From NCBI RefSeq assembly GCF_030272615.1, contig NC_081409.1, positions 243,907,924-243,967,923 of the forward strand: a DNA stretch of 60,000 nucleotides, written 5' to 3'. This document shows positions 11,737 through 22,420 of this stretch, one piece after another. Numbering within the stretch: position 1 is the first letter of the stretch; every line of letters starts with the position of its first letter. The translations under genes and the position numbers were made by a program. The DNA comes from Cryptomeria japonica. Lineage: Eukaryota; Streptophyta; Pinopsida; Cupressales; Cupressaceae. The notes beneath the pieces are model-generated. The model saw only the letters and a list, made by a program, of their open reading frames with translations, had not been told where the DNA came from and searched no databases.

Positions 11737-14718
11737 TCAATCAAGTGAACCTTCTGGATCAGCTCTAACCCTTAGTGTCTCAAGTATTGCCGCGTGGTCT
11801 GATTCACGAACTTTCCACAAATCCTTGTTAAGAGGTCTACCACGATATTTAATCAAATGAATATTTGTTGCAACAAGAAGGTTTGAGTAATGAAGAATAT
11901 GTCTGTGTCTCAAAGTCCTCAAAAAACCAGACATTAGAATTTTTGATAGGGCACCTGCATTTTATAGAAGGATAATACTAAAATCAATACAACAACTGCT
12001 AAATAAATGAGTTTAAGAGGTCTCAATACAATGGTACCTTAGAACCACTATAGAAGTCATTTATTTTTGGCCTCAATACAATGACACAAAAATTAATTTG
12101 TTCCTTCTTCGTTGTTCTCATCCGCAATAACTGCATATACATGACCTGCATTTAATAGAAGGATATAAGTTAATACCAAAATCAGCATAAGTTAATACTA
12201 ATAAATTAAGCTTAAAATTATAGCAAATTGCAACCCTTTACCTGGTTCAACTATGTTTGATACATGGTCAAAATCCACTGATGCTTCAATCTAGTTCATT
12301 TGTAGTGCTCTAGGAAGTTGATATCTATCTAGGGTTTGCAAAGGTCTACAAGACCATTGGTCAACCCACTCTTTTGATTTACATTCATCCCACAAAAAAT
12401 GCATACACGAAGAGAAAAAGCATGCAATATGTCTAGTATAAATAACTAGTGCTGTTGCATTTGAACTTCTAAATGAATGCATGTCACTTGATCCAGTAAA
12501 TGTACAACAATCTAGATAGTTTTCAATGTTAGATTCACTTATTAACCAAAAATATCTAAAAACCATAGACTTAATTGCATTGCCTGGTCCCATCATAGAG
12601 CTACACCATTGCACAATTGTTTTTACATCTATTAACATTGCACCACCTTCGTACTTCAATTCCTCTCCGGTAAGAGCTCTTTTCACACATGCTCCTGCAC
12701 CATCATGCTCTCCCTTTCCATGCCCTGTCTCAATAAAATTCCAAAAATATTGCACACCACTTGTCACATGCATCCTAGTCAACCAGTAGAACATCCTTGC
12801 ATTCTTAAATTGTGCGGTGCAATTGTTCGACCATATTAAGTGTTGGTTGTATCTTATATCTCTTTCCCTTAAACTATCATAGAAGACTGTAAAGCATCCT
12901 TGCACAAACTCTGAGGAATGAGTATGATCATTGCTGATATGGAAGTGATATTCTCTTATAACCTTTCTGTCCTCCTCGGTGCTATCATGTGCATGCATGA
13001 ATGCTATGTGTACAAAAATTGTAACTTGTGTAGAGTGGTAATACATAGATTGTACTTCATTTTGCGGCTTTAGTGCATAATTCTCAGCAAAATCAACGGC
13101 ATAGACAATAGTGCTGAGGGGGAAAGTGTCCTTACACAACTTGAATTTCTCATCTAACCACCTAGCTCTATGTGTGTGACCTATGTACTCATATACTAGT
13201 TTCTCTTGAAACATCTTCATAAAATCAGCTACGCATATATCCCTTTTCACTAACTGACACCTCTTTAATTCTTTTCCATCTTTAACACCATATGTGACTG
13301 ACTTATATTTTCCAATAGAAACTAGTTCCTTACCAATTTCATGTGTTCTATCTAGATGTAGGCATCTATGCAACTGTTGCAAACCGCCACATGTAGGACA
13401 AAAACCTCTCAAACACATCATCTTATAGTAAATGCACCCATAATCTCGTCTATATAGTACACTTGAAATAAATTCTCTTGGTGACTTTGGAGGTGCTTGT
13501 AGACCACATTCCTGCAAAACATCGTTAGTGTGCAAAGTACAATAGATATAGTGATAAATATCATAATGCATGGAAAATTCACACATGGACCCTACAACAA
13601 CATGTAGTACATGCATGATTAATCTTAACATAAAATGGTTTTGTCATCTCAAAAAATCTGACTAATTTTAATTTGAGAAAAGATTTGAAGAAACCTTTCA
13701 TAAAATTGTGTTTGAGTTGTATCTAAATAGTGTTTTGGATATGGCTCACGATTACTAATTCCAATTTGCCTTCTAACAACATCTCTTTGGTTGGGTGAAA
13801 CCCTTGTGTTGTCATGCCAATATTTCTCAATTAATGTTCTTAGTGCATCAACAACAACCTTGTCCTTGCGTGGGAGTCTACTCGAGAATGCCCAAAGAGA
13901 ATTATTGTTAGGATCCTCGATTTTCTCTCGCCTCTCTAAGGCATAGTGTAATGTGGTTCTACTCATCCTTAATGACTTGCTTGTTTAGCTTATTAAATGA
14001 TTTTTTTTATTTCCTTTCCCATTATGGTTGATGTGAGGACACAACGAGTAACATTAGCATCTTTAGTGCATGATTTCGAACCAATGGCTTGGTATGCATC
14101 AAAAAGATTTCTCACAATGGTTCTTTCACTATTATTTTCAGATGTTCTTAACCCCAAAATTTTCATTGTCTCTCTAAATTTCAGATTTTTAATCATTTCA
14201 ACAACTAATTGGCATCTTCCACTTTGATTTAAGTTTTCAAAATAGTTATTCCAAATTCTTCTAACTGTTCTTCTACAAGTTCTTTCGGAAATTTTATCAT
14301 GCATTCACTTCACAATATTTTCATCAATATCTATTAGGAACTTTGGTTTTCTACAAATTATTCTAAGAGGTGTTAAGATTGGTGCATGCTCTTCATTTTC
14401 ATTAGGTGCATTATGTGCATTGATCACATCAAATTCAAATGGTATATCTTCTTCAATTTCATTAACATGTGCATTCACCAAACCATTTTTAAATGGTGTA
14501 TGTTCATTGCATTCATTAGATGCATTCATCATATGTTTTTGAATTGGTGTATGTTGATCATTTTGATTTGGTGCATTAATCATATCAATTTCATTAGGTG
14601 CATTAGATGACGTACCTTCGCGTAGTCTCTTCATACGCTCCCTTTGTCTTTCCTTTGCTGATAAGATCATGATGACAGTCCACAATAAAATAGAAAAACA
14701 ACAACAAATGATCATCAT
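11737..14718 (-). pseudogene. E1 transposase-like protein, unassigned DDE-type family
   Basis: Collinear coding pieces on the minus strand: 14718-14305 (basic start 'SAKERQRERMKRLREG', then Asn/His-rich), 14304-13993 ('ERTCRRTVRRIW'), 13966-13649 ('VVRRQIGISNREPY'), 13631-12291 (core), an exon near 12150-12055 ('GHVYAVIADENNEEG') and the last exon 11934-11737 ('RGRPLNKDLWKVR', ending 'RADPEGSLD'). The core has a CX2C ('GFCPTCGGLQQLH'), 'YAVDFAENYALKPQNEVQSMYY', 'WSNNCTAQFKNARMF' and 'ETGHGKGEHDGAGACVKRAL'. From memory, DFAENY ... SDG-QFK ... HGKG-DG-G--KR recurs in uncharacterised transposase-like proteins of animals; this is not a database result. Frameshifts lie near 13640 and 13560. Where relatives appear to have Asp, the second motif has Asn. 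E2 keeps only the last exon. Confidence 0.7.
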
Positions 14719-15078
14719 TTTGTTATAATCTAAAGTAACAATAATAAAATAACTTCAAAAAAAACCAAAAATAGAAGACAAATAAATCATGATCAAAGCA
14801 AAAAAACAACAAATGATCATGATTTTGTTATTATCTAAAGTAAAAATTATAAAATAACTTCAAAATCAATCATTCTAAAGCAAAAGTGACAAAAGAATAT
14901 GAAAACTTGACTGTTACTGTCCCATAAAATCATGTGGAAAAGAAGTGGGGCCTTAAAAACAACTTGCAATGCTAGTTTTTAGGCCATTGGGACTAAAATA
15001 TATAAAAATTTTCCCATAACCCGTATGGGTTATGGAAACCTTATATGTCAACGTTCATAATTTCTCATAACCCATATG
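14719..15078. other. E1 terminal region with inverted repeat
   Basis: AT-rich region upstream of the transposase start. A near-perfect hairpin lies at 15014-15035: CCATAACCC, four-base loop GTAT, GGGTTATGG. The half-motif 'cataacccatatg' follows at 15066-15078, directly at the gap. The block 'gtggggcctt...tttttaggccattgggactaaaa' (14944-14997) resembles 20568-20634 in E2, which marks both as the same transposon end. Confidence 0.6.
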
Positions 15079-15578
15079 NNNNNNNNNNNNNNNNNNNNNN
15101 NNNNNNNNNNNNNNNNNNNNNNNNNNNNNNNNNNNNNNNNNNNNNNNNNNNNNNNNNNNNNNNNNNNNNNNNNNNNNNNNNNNNNNNNNNNNNNNNNNNN
15201 NNNNNNNNNNNNNNNNNNNNNNNNNNNNNNNNNNNNNNNNNNNNNNNNNNNNNNNNNNNNNNNNNNNNNNNNNNNNNNNNNNNNNNNNNNNNNNNNNNNN
15301 NNNNNNNNNNNNNNNNNNNNNNNNNNNNNNNNNNNNNNNNNNNNNNNNNNNNNNNNNNNNNNNNNNNNNNNNNNNNNNNNNNNNNNNNNNNNNNNNNNNN
15401 NNNNNNNNNNNNNNNNNNNNNNNNNNNNNNNNNNNNNNNNNNNNNNNNNNNNNNNNNNNNNNNNNNNNNNNNNNNNNNNNNNNNNNNNNNNNNNNNNNNN
15501 NNNNNNNNNNNNNNNNNNNNNNNNNNNNNNNNNNNNNNNNNNNNNNNNNNNNNNNNNNNNNNNNNNNNNNNNNNNNNN
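15079..15578. other. Assembly gap (500 N)
   Basis: A run of undetermined bases at what should be the E1/E2 junction. Both transposon ends that would show terminal repeats and target duplications fall inside it. Frames listed across it have no meaning. Confidence 0.99.
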
Positions 15579-15697
15579 TTCGATGCCTAAGGTATAAATT
15601 TTGTAACATGTTAAAATAGAATAGTACACTTTGAATTAAAAAAAAATACAAGATATACTAACTATCTTCAATGCTTGGTCCAATTTCTGGTTTGTAG

Positions 15698-16865
15698 GTG
15701 TTGACAGGGGACAAAATGTCCCAGATTGATGACATCACACTCTCAGCGATCGATTTTGCCCTACAAGGCTATACGGTGTCATATTTTGTACAACTCTTTT
15801 TATGTATTGTTTTGATTGAATATGCAAGTCATTTCATTTTGATTTTTATAATTATGTTTAATTTATTATATGTACTAATATCTCATGTTAATTTTGTTTT
15901 TTTTAGGGTACTCCCTCCGCGTCTAGGGCTCGTCCTAAGAAAAAGAATTCCTCGAAGACGCCAAAACGTGGGAAGAAGGTAATTGAACACATTTTTAGTT
16001 GTACAATTGTTTGAAAATGTTGAAATCAAGTATTAGTTGGGGTTTGTAAATTGATTAGTGTTTTTTGTCTATTTTACATCTACAACGGCCATTGAGCTTT
16101 ATGGATTTGTTGAATGCACCTAATTTGCCCACGGATCAAGAGAGGGTGAAGGTATGTATCTCTACTTTATTTTCTTGATTTCATGATTATATGCACACGT
16201 ACATGTGAACTTGTGATGTATTATAATCTTATAATTTTTTCATACAGGAAATATCCATACCTATTTCGTTAATGGAAAACCCTCCTCCTTGCACTGGAGA
16301 AGCATCTCAGGATTCGGTACACTTTTGTTTGATATGTAAAATTAATTGTTTTTAACCTTCAATACTTATCATTATATTAATTGTATTTAATCTTTGAATA
16401 TTTTTTGTATAGGTAATAGCGACAGTTTCTACATTGATGGTGAGCCATCCTCAATCCATTGGAGAAGCATCTTAGGCACAGGTACATCATTATTCTCTAT
16501 ATTATAGCTTTTAAGTGTTTTTTATATATTTATGTTAGTACAATGTATTAATTGTACATTTAATCTATAATAGACCCCTTCGCGGTACGATCATAACGTG
16601 GATCCATTTAAGTATGTCTTCAAGAAAACTCCTAAGAGTGACAAGGAGAGGAGAGCAAAGACATTAGCTCCTAGATCAGCCGATGAGGTAATCTACATTT
16701 CAATTGCAAAGGAATTAAAGTTAAATGCATAGTTATGTTGTTAATTGTGAACTATTTTTTACAAAAGAATTCTAACGTGGCTTTTGAATTGTGGTTTTGC
16801 AGCCATCTATAGAGCCACGTACTGCGTCGAAGAGGCTTGATTTTGATGATCGACCACAAGTTTAG
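15698..16865 (+). CDS. E2 accessory gene, seven phase-0 exons
   Basis: Exons: 15698-15775, 15907-15978, about 16086-16151, 16248-16316, 16413-16481, 16574-16687, 16803-16865. Nearly all introns show GT..AG and every exon is a multiple of three in phase 0. Products read 'MSQIDDITLSAIDFALQGYT', a Lys/Ser-rich nuclear-signal-like exon ('RARPKKKNSSKTPKRGKK'), 'MDLLNAPNLPTDQERVK', then Pro/Ser-rich exons, 'KKTPKSDKERRAKTLAPRSADE', and finally 'SKRLDFDDRPQV' plus TAG. Exon 5 has an in-frame TAG at 16473 that one C-to-T change explains. The acceptor of exon 3 is not clear. The match to the E1 gene (6989-8263) is good at both ends and weaker between, as in a fast-evolving, disordered, basic protein. 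The first visible exon follows an acceptor, so upstream exons lie in the gap. Function unknown. Confidence 0.7.
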
Positions 16866-17344
16866 GATCATATAGTGTTAGTTTTGGTCATCGAATGACC
16901 AATACATGTAGATATATTCTACATTTTTATTGTATATCGATTGGGACATGGCATATGCCACATTTTTGGAATACTTGTATTGACTTGGTAGACATGCCTT
17001 TTTTTATATATATAAATATCGATATTCGATCCAATAAATATGTAATGAGTTCATTATTTTGTATTCGTTGTATTTTGTGGTTGTCCTTTTATAAATTTAA
17101 ATGAATATTTGCATATGTAATCAACAATATGAATATAAACAACAAAAATATATGATATAAAACATTGCAATTGCGGAATATGATTTGATAAAATTTCTAA
17201 AATGTTGAATTAACCCTACAAAACTCCTTATATTCAATTAATTATTATGTATTCGTTGTATTTGGTGGCTACCCTTTTATAAATTTAAATGAATATTTGC
17301 ATATGTAATCAACAATATGAATATAAACAACAAAAATCGACAAT
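16866..17344. repeat. E2 accessory gene 3' flank with ~100-bp direct repeat
   Basis: A segment from 'tgtattcgttgtattt' to 'gaatataaacaacaaaaat' is present at about 17057-17152 and again at about 17246-17338, separated by ~95 bp of AT-rich DNA. A third short copy of 'caatatgaatataaacaacaa' follows at 17341. No gene is seen. Confidence 0.7.
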
Positions 17345-19680
17345 ATGAATATAAACAACAATGTGTTTGGTGCGAGAGAACTCTCAAGCTCACAATGGTC
17401 AAATTTTTGTTCATCATGTGCACAAAATGACATCGCAAGCGCGTCCATAGTGGGCAGGTTTATGCTAGGCATGCCCCTATCATGCATCCCAAAGCGACGG
17501 AACGTCGAGAGTCATATCGTATCGGTGTGATCTCTCAATTGCCCTGAGTCCAAAAAATTGTTAAAATTTGACGGACTGTTTCTTCAAATCAAGACACATA
17601 TGGTTGACCTGTTTGATCGCGTGGGGTCACGTGAGGCTCTTTTACAATGGACTCTCTCAGTTTTCACTACTCAGAGCCATTTTGAATTATTAGCATTTTT
17701 TTGCTTGCTCAAAAAATCGTCAGTTGCATGCAATGAAAAGTTGCAAGATTGGCTAGAATTGATTCAGTTCATCGTGTGCACAAACCGACGTCACAAGCAC
17801 GTTTAGGTGGGCAGGTTTACGCTAGGCATGCCCTTGTCATGCATCCCAAAGCGCTAGAACGTTGAGAGTCATTCTGTACTAGTGCGATCTCTCAAGTTCT
17901 CTAAGTCCAAAAAATTGTCAAAACTTGATGGACTATTTCTTGCAATCCAGGACACATACGGTTGATCCATTTGATCCTATGGGGTCACATGAGGCTCCTC
18001 TACAATGACCTATCTCGGTTTTTCGATGACTTGGAGCCATTTTCGATTAGTAGGATTTTTTCGCTTGCTCCAAAAACTGTCAGTTGCATGAAAACTGACA
18101 TTGTGAGCATGTCTGGGTGGTTAGGTTTACACTAGGCATGCCCCTATCGTGCATCCCAAAGTACCAGAATGTCAAGAGTCATTCTGTACCGGTGCGATCT
18201 CTCAAGTGCCCTTAGTCCAAAAAATTGTCAAAACTTGACAGACTATTTCTTCCAATCCAGGACACATATGGTCGATCCGTTTGATCCTGTGGGTGTCGTG
18301 TGAGGCTCCTCTACAATGACCTATCTCGGTTTTTGATGAATCGGAGCCATTTTCGATTAGTAGCATTTTTTTGCCTGCTCCAAAAACCATCAGTTGCATG
18401 CAATGAAAAGTTGCAAGATTGGCTAGAATTGATTCAATTCGTCGTGTGCACAAACGAACATCGCGAGTGCATCCGGGTGGGCACATTTACACTAGGCATG
18501 CCCCTTTCGTACATCCCAAAGTGCCAGAACGTCGAGAGTCATTATGTACCGGTGTGATCTCTCAAGTGCCCCGAGTCCAAAAATTGTCAAACTTGACATA
18601 CTATTTCTTCCAATCCAAGACACATATGGTCGATCCGTTTGATCCCATGGGGTCATGTGAGGCTCCTCTACAATTGCCTATCTTGGTTTTTGACGACTCA
18701 GAGCCATTTTTGATTGGTAGCATTTTTCGCCTGTTGCAAAAGTCATCAGTTGCATGCAATGAAAAGTTACAAGAATGGCTAGAATTGATTTGGTTTGTCG
18801 TGTGCATAAACGACGTTGCGAGTGTGTCTAGGTGGGTAGGTTACACTAGGCATGCCTCTATTGTGCATCCCAAAGCACCAGAACATCGAGAGTCATTCCG
18901 TACCGGTGCGATCTCTCAAGTGCCCTGAGTCCAAAAAATTATCAAAACTTGACAGGCTGTTTCTTCCAATCCAGGACACATATGGTCGATCCGTGTTTCT
19001 TCCAATCCAGGACACATATGGTCGATCCGTTTGATCCCGTGGGGTCACGTGAGGCTCCTCTACAATGGCCTATCTCGGTTTTTGATGACTCAGAGCCATT
19101 TTTTATTAGTAGCATTTTTTCTCCTACTGCAAAAGTCATCAGTTGCATGCAATGAAAAGTTGCAAGATTGGCTAGAATTGATTTGGTTCATCATGTGCAC
19201 AAACCGATGTTGCGAGCGCATCCGAGTGGGTAGGTTTATGCTAGGCATGCCCCTATCATGCATCCCAAAGCACCAGAACATTGTGAGTCATATCGTACCA
19301 GTGCGATCTCTCAAGTGCCTTGAGTCCAAAAATTTGTCAAAACTTGATGGACTGTTTCTTCCAATCCAAGACACATATGGTCGATCCGTTTGATCTCGTG
19401 GGTTGTGTGAGGTTCCTCTACAATGACCTATCTTGGTTTTCAATGAATCAGAGCCATTTTCGATTGGTAGCATTTTTTCACTTGCTGCAAAAGTCGTCAT
19501 TGCATGTAATGAAAAGTTGCAAGATTGGCTAGAATTGATTTGGTTCGTCGTGTGCACAAACCGACATCACAAGCTCATCTGGGTGGGAAGTTTTACAATA
19601 GGCATGCCCTTGTCGTGCATCCCAATGCACCAGAACATCGAGTGTCATACCCTACCGACGCAATGTATAAGTTGCTTGAC
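17345..19680 (+). repeat. E2 tandem satellite, 359-bp unit, about six copies
   Basis: The anchor 'gacacatatggtcgatccgtttgatcc' recurs near 17591, 17950, 18259, 18618, 19012 and 19371. Spacing is 358-359 bp, except one unit of ~309 bp and one lengthened by a 36-bp duplication at about 18961-19032. Units are rich in CpG/TpG/CpA variants. They align collinearly with the E1 array ('cgagcgcatc..gggtgg.caggttta.gctagg', 'cctatctcggttttt', 'aaaaaccgtcagt'). ORFs inside the array are chance frames. Confidence 0.9.
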
Positions 19681-19964
19681 AACGTTTTTAACAATGTTTT
19701 TGACAACAATGATAATTTTTGCTCAAATTGTATCTAGTCTCAATCTATGACCCCTATGACTTGATAATGACTCAAATAATTCTCCATGATTATACAAGAT
19801 TTAAGAATGCTCATGATTGACTAGGGACACATCACATATGCTCAAAACATAGTCAGAAAATATTGACACACAAAATAGTCACAAAACATTGTCACATATT
19901 ATTCAAAAATTTGCCTCTAAATATGGTCAAATTAGCTCTTGGCTATTTGATTATACAAAAAAAT
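19681..19964. other. Spacer after the E2 satellite
   Basis: No gene or clear repeat beyond short phrases such as 'caaaacat.gtcaca' near 19845-19895. Confidence 0.4.
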
Positions 19965-20230
19965 GTCTTACAAATCATCTCATGGGCTTTTATACAAAAT
20001 TTGGCATTACAATATGTGCGATTACAACTCATCACCATTTTAATATACAAATCATCTCATGGGCTTTTATACAGAATTTGGCATTACAATATGTGCGATT
20101 CAGCTCATCGCCATTTTAATATACAAAATTTGGCATGTACATATGTACAAATCAACTCATTGCCATTTAAATATACTAAATTATGCCCCTAAACTTGTAA
20201 AATTCAGCTCATGGGCATTTTAATATACAA
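19965..20230. repeat. E2 short tandem repeats, counterpart of the 52-bp array
   Basis: 'tatacaaaatttggcattacaatatgtgcgatt' recurs at about 19991 and 20068 (77 bp apart) and, diverged, 52 bp later. It shares the 'ttatacaaaatttggcat' core with the E1 minisatellite. Confidence 0.7.
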
Positions 20231-20302
20231 AAAATGAATATAGAACAAATCATCGATGATTTATACAAAATTCTCAAAATCATTCTACTGTGAACTATAG
20301 AA

Positions 20303-20410
20303 TCAATCAAGTGAGCCTTCAGGATCGACTCTAACCCGTATTGTGTCAAGTATTGCCTCCTGGTCAAATTCATGAACTTTCCATAAAATCTTGTTATGAG
20401 GTCTACCACG
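20303..20410 (-). pseudogene. E2 transposase remnant, last exon only
   Basis: The minus strand reads 'RGRPHNKILWKVHEFDQEA' followed by 'ILDTIRVRVDPEGSL', matching the E1 last exon (11934-11737). It ends at the same Asp and TGA. No earlier part of the transposase is present upstream, so this is a deletion remnant. Frames called here in other phases are spurious. Confidence 0.8.
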
Positions 20411-20945
20411 ATTCATGAACTATTAAACAATCACAATTCAATCATTTGAAACCATGCAAAAACAAAAAAACTAATAAAAACAACAATTCAATTATTTGAA
20501 ATCATGCAAAAACAAAAAATTCACTTACTTTTATGTATACAACAATGATAGAAGTGCAAGACACAGTTCCAGTGGGGCCTTCAACGACCTCAAAAACTTG
20601 TTTTGAGGCCGTTGAGGCTCTTGGGCAACTAAAACTATGTCTATAAACCGCATACGCGCTACATTTAATAACCACGTATGTGTTGTTAGACCATAAAATG
20701 TTGACAAGCCCAATGGTATTCTTTTTTCCCATTCTGGACTGATAAGTAGTGTCTACGTGCTACTAAGCCTAAAAAATGCTATTGCAGGGTACCGAATAAT
20801 GGGAATAGTACCCCATATGTGCTTATGAGTAATAAGTACCGCATATGCGCTCCTTTACCTTAAAAAAGTTATGGCAAGGCACTGAACTAATAGTTTTAGT
20901 ACCCCGTACATGCTATTGGTAGTAGAAAAGATGTGAATGAAAAGG
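20411..20945. repeat. E2 subterminal region with palindromic GC motifs
   Basis: Degenerate copies of a 'gtacc(c/g)c(g/a)ta(c/t)(g/a)(c/t)gct' motif: accgcatacgcgct (20647-20660), gtaccccatatgtgct (about 20806), gtaccgcatatgcgct (20836-20851), gtaccccgtacatgct (about 20899). The left part matches the E1 terminal region. A segment 'attcacttacttttat...agaagtgcaagacacagtt' (20518-20569) is repeated at 22017-22049. Confidence 0.6.
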
Positions 20946-21030
<85 letters not shown>

Positions 21031-21109
21031 GGGGGAGGGAGAGAGGAGGGGGGGATGGTGGGAGAGAAGAAGGGGTATGGAGGATGGAGGAAGGAAGAGG
21101 GGAGAGGGA

Positions 21110-21160
<51 letters not shown>

Positions 21161-21260
21161 AGGGGGAGAGAGGGAGAGGGAGAGAGAGGGAGAAGGGGTA
21201 TGGAGGAAGGGAGAGGGAGAGGGAGAGAGAGGGAGAGAGAGAGAGAGGGGGGGAGGGAAG

Positions 21261-21329
<69 letters not shown>

Positions 21330-21390
21330 AGGTAGAGAGAGGGAGAGAGGTAGAGGGAGGGAGAGAGGGAGAGAAGAGGGGGGAGGGTGG

Positions 21391-21448
<58 letters not shown>

Positions 21449-21704
21449 AAGAGAAGAGGGGGGTGGGAGAGAAGAAGGGGTATGGAGGAAGGGAGAGGGA
21501 GAGAAGAGGGGGGGAGGGAAGGTAGAGAGAGGGAGAGAGAGGGAGAGAGGTAGAGGGAGGGAGAGAGAGAGAAGAGGGGGGTGGGAGAGAAGAAGGGGTA
21601 TGGAGGAAGGGAGAGGGAGAGAGGGAGGGAGAGAGAGGGAGAGAAAAGGGGGGGAAGGGAGAGGTAGAGGGAGGGAGAGAGGGAGAGAAGAGAGGGGAGG
21701 GAAG

Positions 21705-21788
<84 letters not shown>
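20946..21788. repeat. (GA)n / GGGAGA-rich microsatellite block
   Basis: About 840 bp of pure GA runs alternating with purine-rich blocks ('gaagaaggggtatggaggaaggga' recurs five times). The plus strand is almost all purine. All long frames here (Arg/Glu-rich one way, Leu/Ser-rich the other) are products of the repeat. Confidence 0.95.
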
Positions 21789-21790
<2 letters not shown>

Positions 21791-22420
21791 ATATTGCTTT
21801 GTTGGTCCACTATTTTCCACATCTGCTCTGCTCATTAAAAACACATTCGAGAAGAATATTGCTATAGGTTTCCTTGTTTGTCACGGTAATACATCCGTGG
21901 TTCAATTTCAAACCCTATTCCTCCTATTCAATATACACACACAAATCCATCAATCAATTTTTTTAGGAGAGGATACATGATAAAAATCAAAGAGGAAGTT
22001 GTAGACAAGAAATAAATTCACTTACTTCTATAGAAGTGCAGACACAGTTGCAATGGGGTATGGAGGGAGCGAGGGAGAGAAGAAGAGAAAGAGGGATGGG
22101 GTATGGAGGAAGGGAGAAGGGGAGAGAGAGAGAGAGGCACCTTGTATGCGTTTGAGAGGGGGAGACAATACACTTACATGTGTATATATATGTTTAATAT
22201 ATTATATGTATATAAACATATTATATATACAATATCATATTATACACATATTATATATAGAATATCATATTATACAATAGCGTGTATGCGCTATTTATAG
22301 GGAAACAAGCATGTACGCGCTGCTTACACTATCATATTATACAATAGCGCGTACGCGCTGTTTAAACCATAAGTACCCCGTACGTGATTTTGACTATTTA
22401 GGCTTGGAAATAGGCCTGTA
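21789..22420. repeat. E2 outer end: duplicated segment, AT tract and palindromes
   Basis: Repeats the start of the terminal region (22017-22049, cf. 20518-20569), then purine-rich DNA, then a (TA)-rich stretch (22170-22275). Three palindromic motifs follow: agcgtgtatgcgct (22279-22292), agcatgtacgcgct (22308-22321) and the perfect 14-bp palindrome AGCGCGTACGCGCT (22346-22359). 'agtaccccgtacgtg' follows at about 22371. Confidence 0.6.

Larger units (their letters stand above)
6965..15078. mobile_element. E1: DNA transposon with two convergent genes and internal satellite
   Basis: The parts in order are a plus-strand multi-exon gene (6989-8263), ~359-bp tandem repeats (8940-11130), 52-bp minisatellite (about 11400-11640), a minus-strand transposase (11737-14718), and a terminal region with inverted repeats (14719-15078). 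E2 at 15579-22420 repeats this order, which shows that the parts form one unit. The left end is cut by R1 and the right end by the assembly gap, so terminal repeats and target duplications cannot be read. The superfamily is not assigned: the transposase motifs are not those of hAT, Mutator, CACTA, Harbinger, Mariner or Helitron. Confidence 0.7.
15579..22420. mobile_element. E2: second copy of the E1 transposon, internally deleted
   Basis: Same order as E1: phase-0 exon gene (15698-16865), 359-bp satellite (17345-19680), short repeats (19965-20230), last transposase exon (20303-20410), terminal region (20411 to about 22420). The rest of the transposase is gone between about 20410 and 20510, so E2 is a non-autonomous deletion derivative. 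The terminal region has grown through a (GA)n tract and a partial duplication. The right edge is approximate and the left edge lies in the gap. Confidence 0.65.

Noticed and set aside
13514-13650. Intron in the E1 transposase core near 13513
   Set aside because: 'tgcag' is present, but the sequence upstream still reads as related protein in shifted frames, so frameshifts explain it better.
15045-15651. Frames of 170-198 codons
   Set aside because: They cross the run of N, which has no sequence information.
8940-19750. Many 60-170 codon frames within the two satellite arrays
   Set aside because: The 359-bp period shifts phase in each unit, the frames overlap on both strands, and none shows a known domain.
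20855-21980. Long frames of up to 329 codons on both strands
   Set aside because: They are Leu/Ser or Arg/Glu runs from the (GA)n tract; every phase is open because the repeat has no stop codons.
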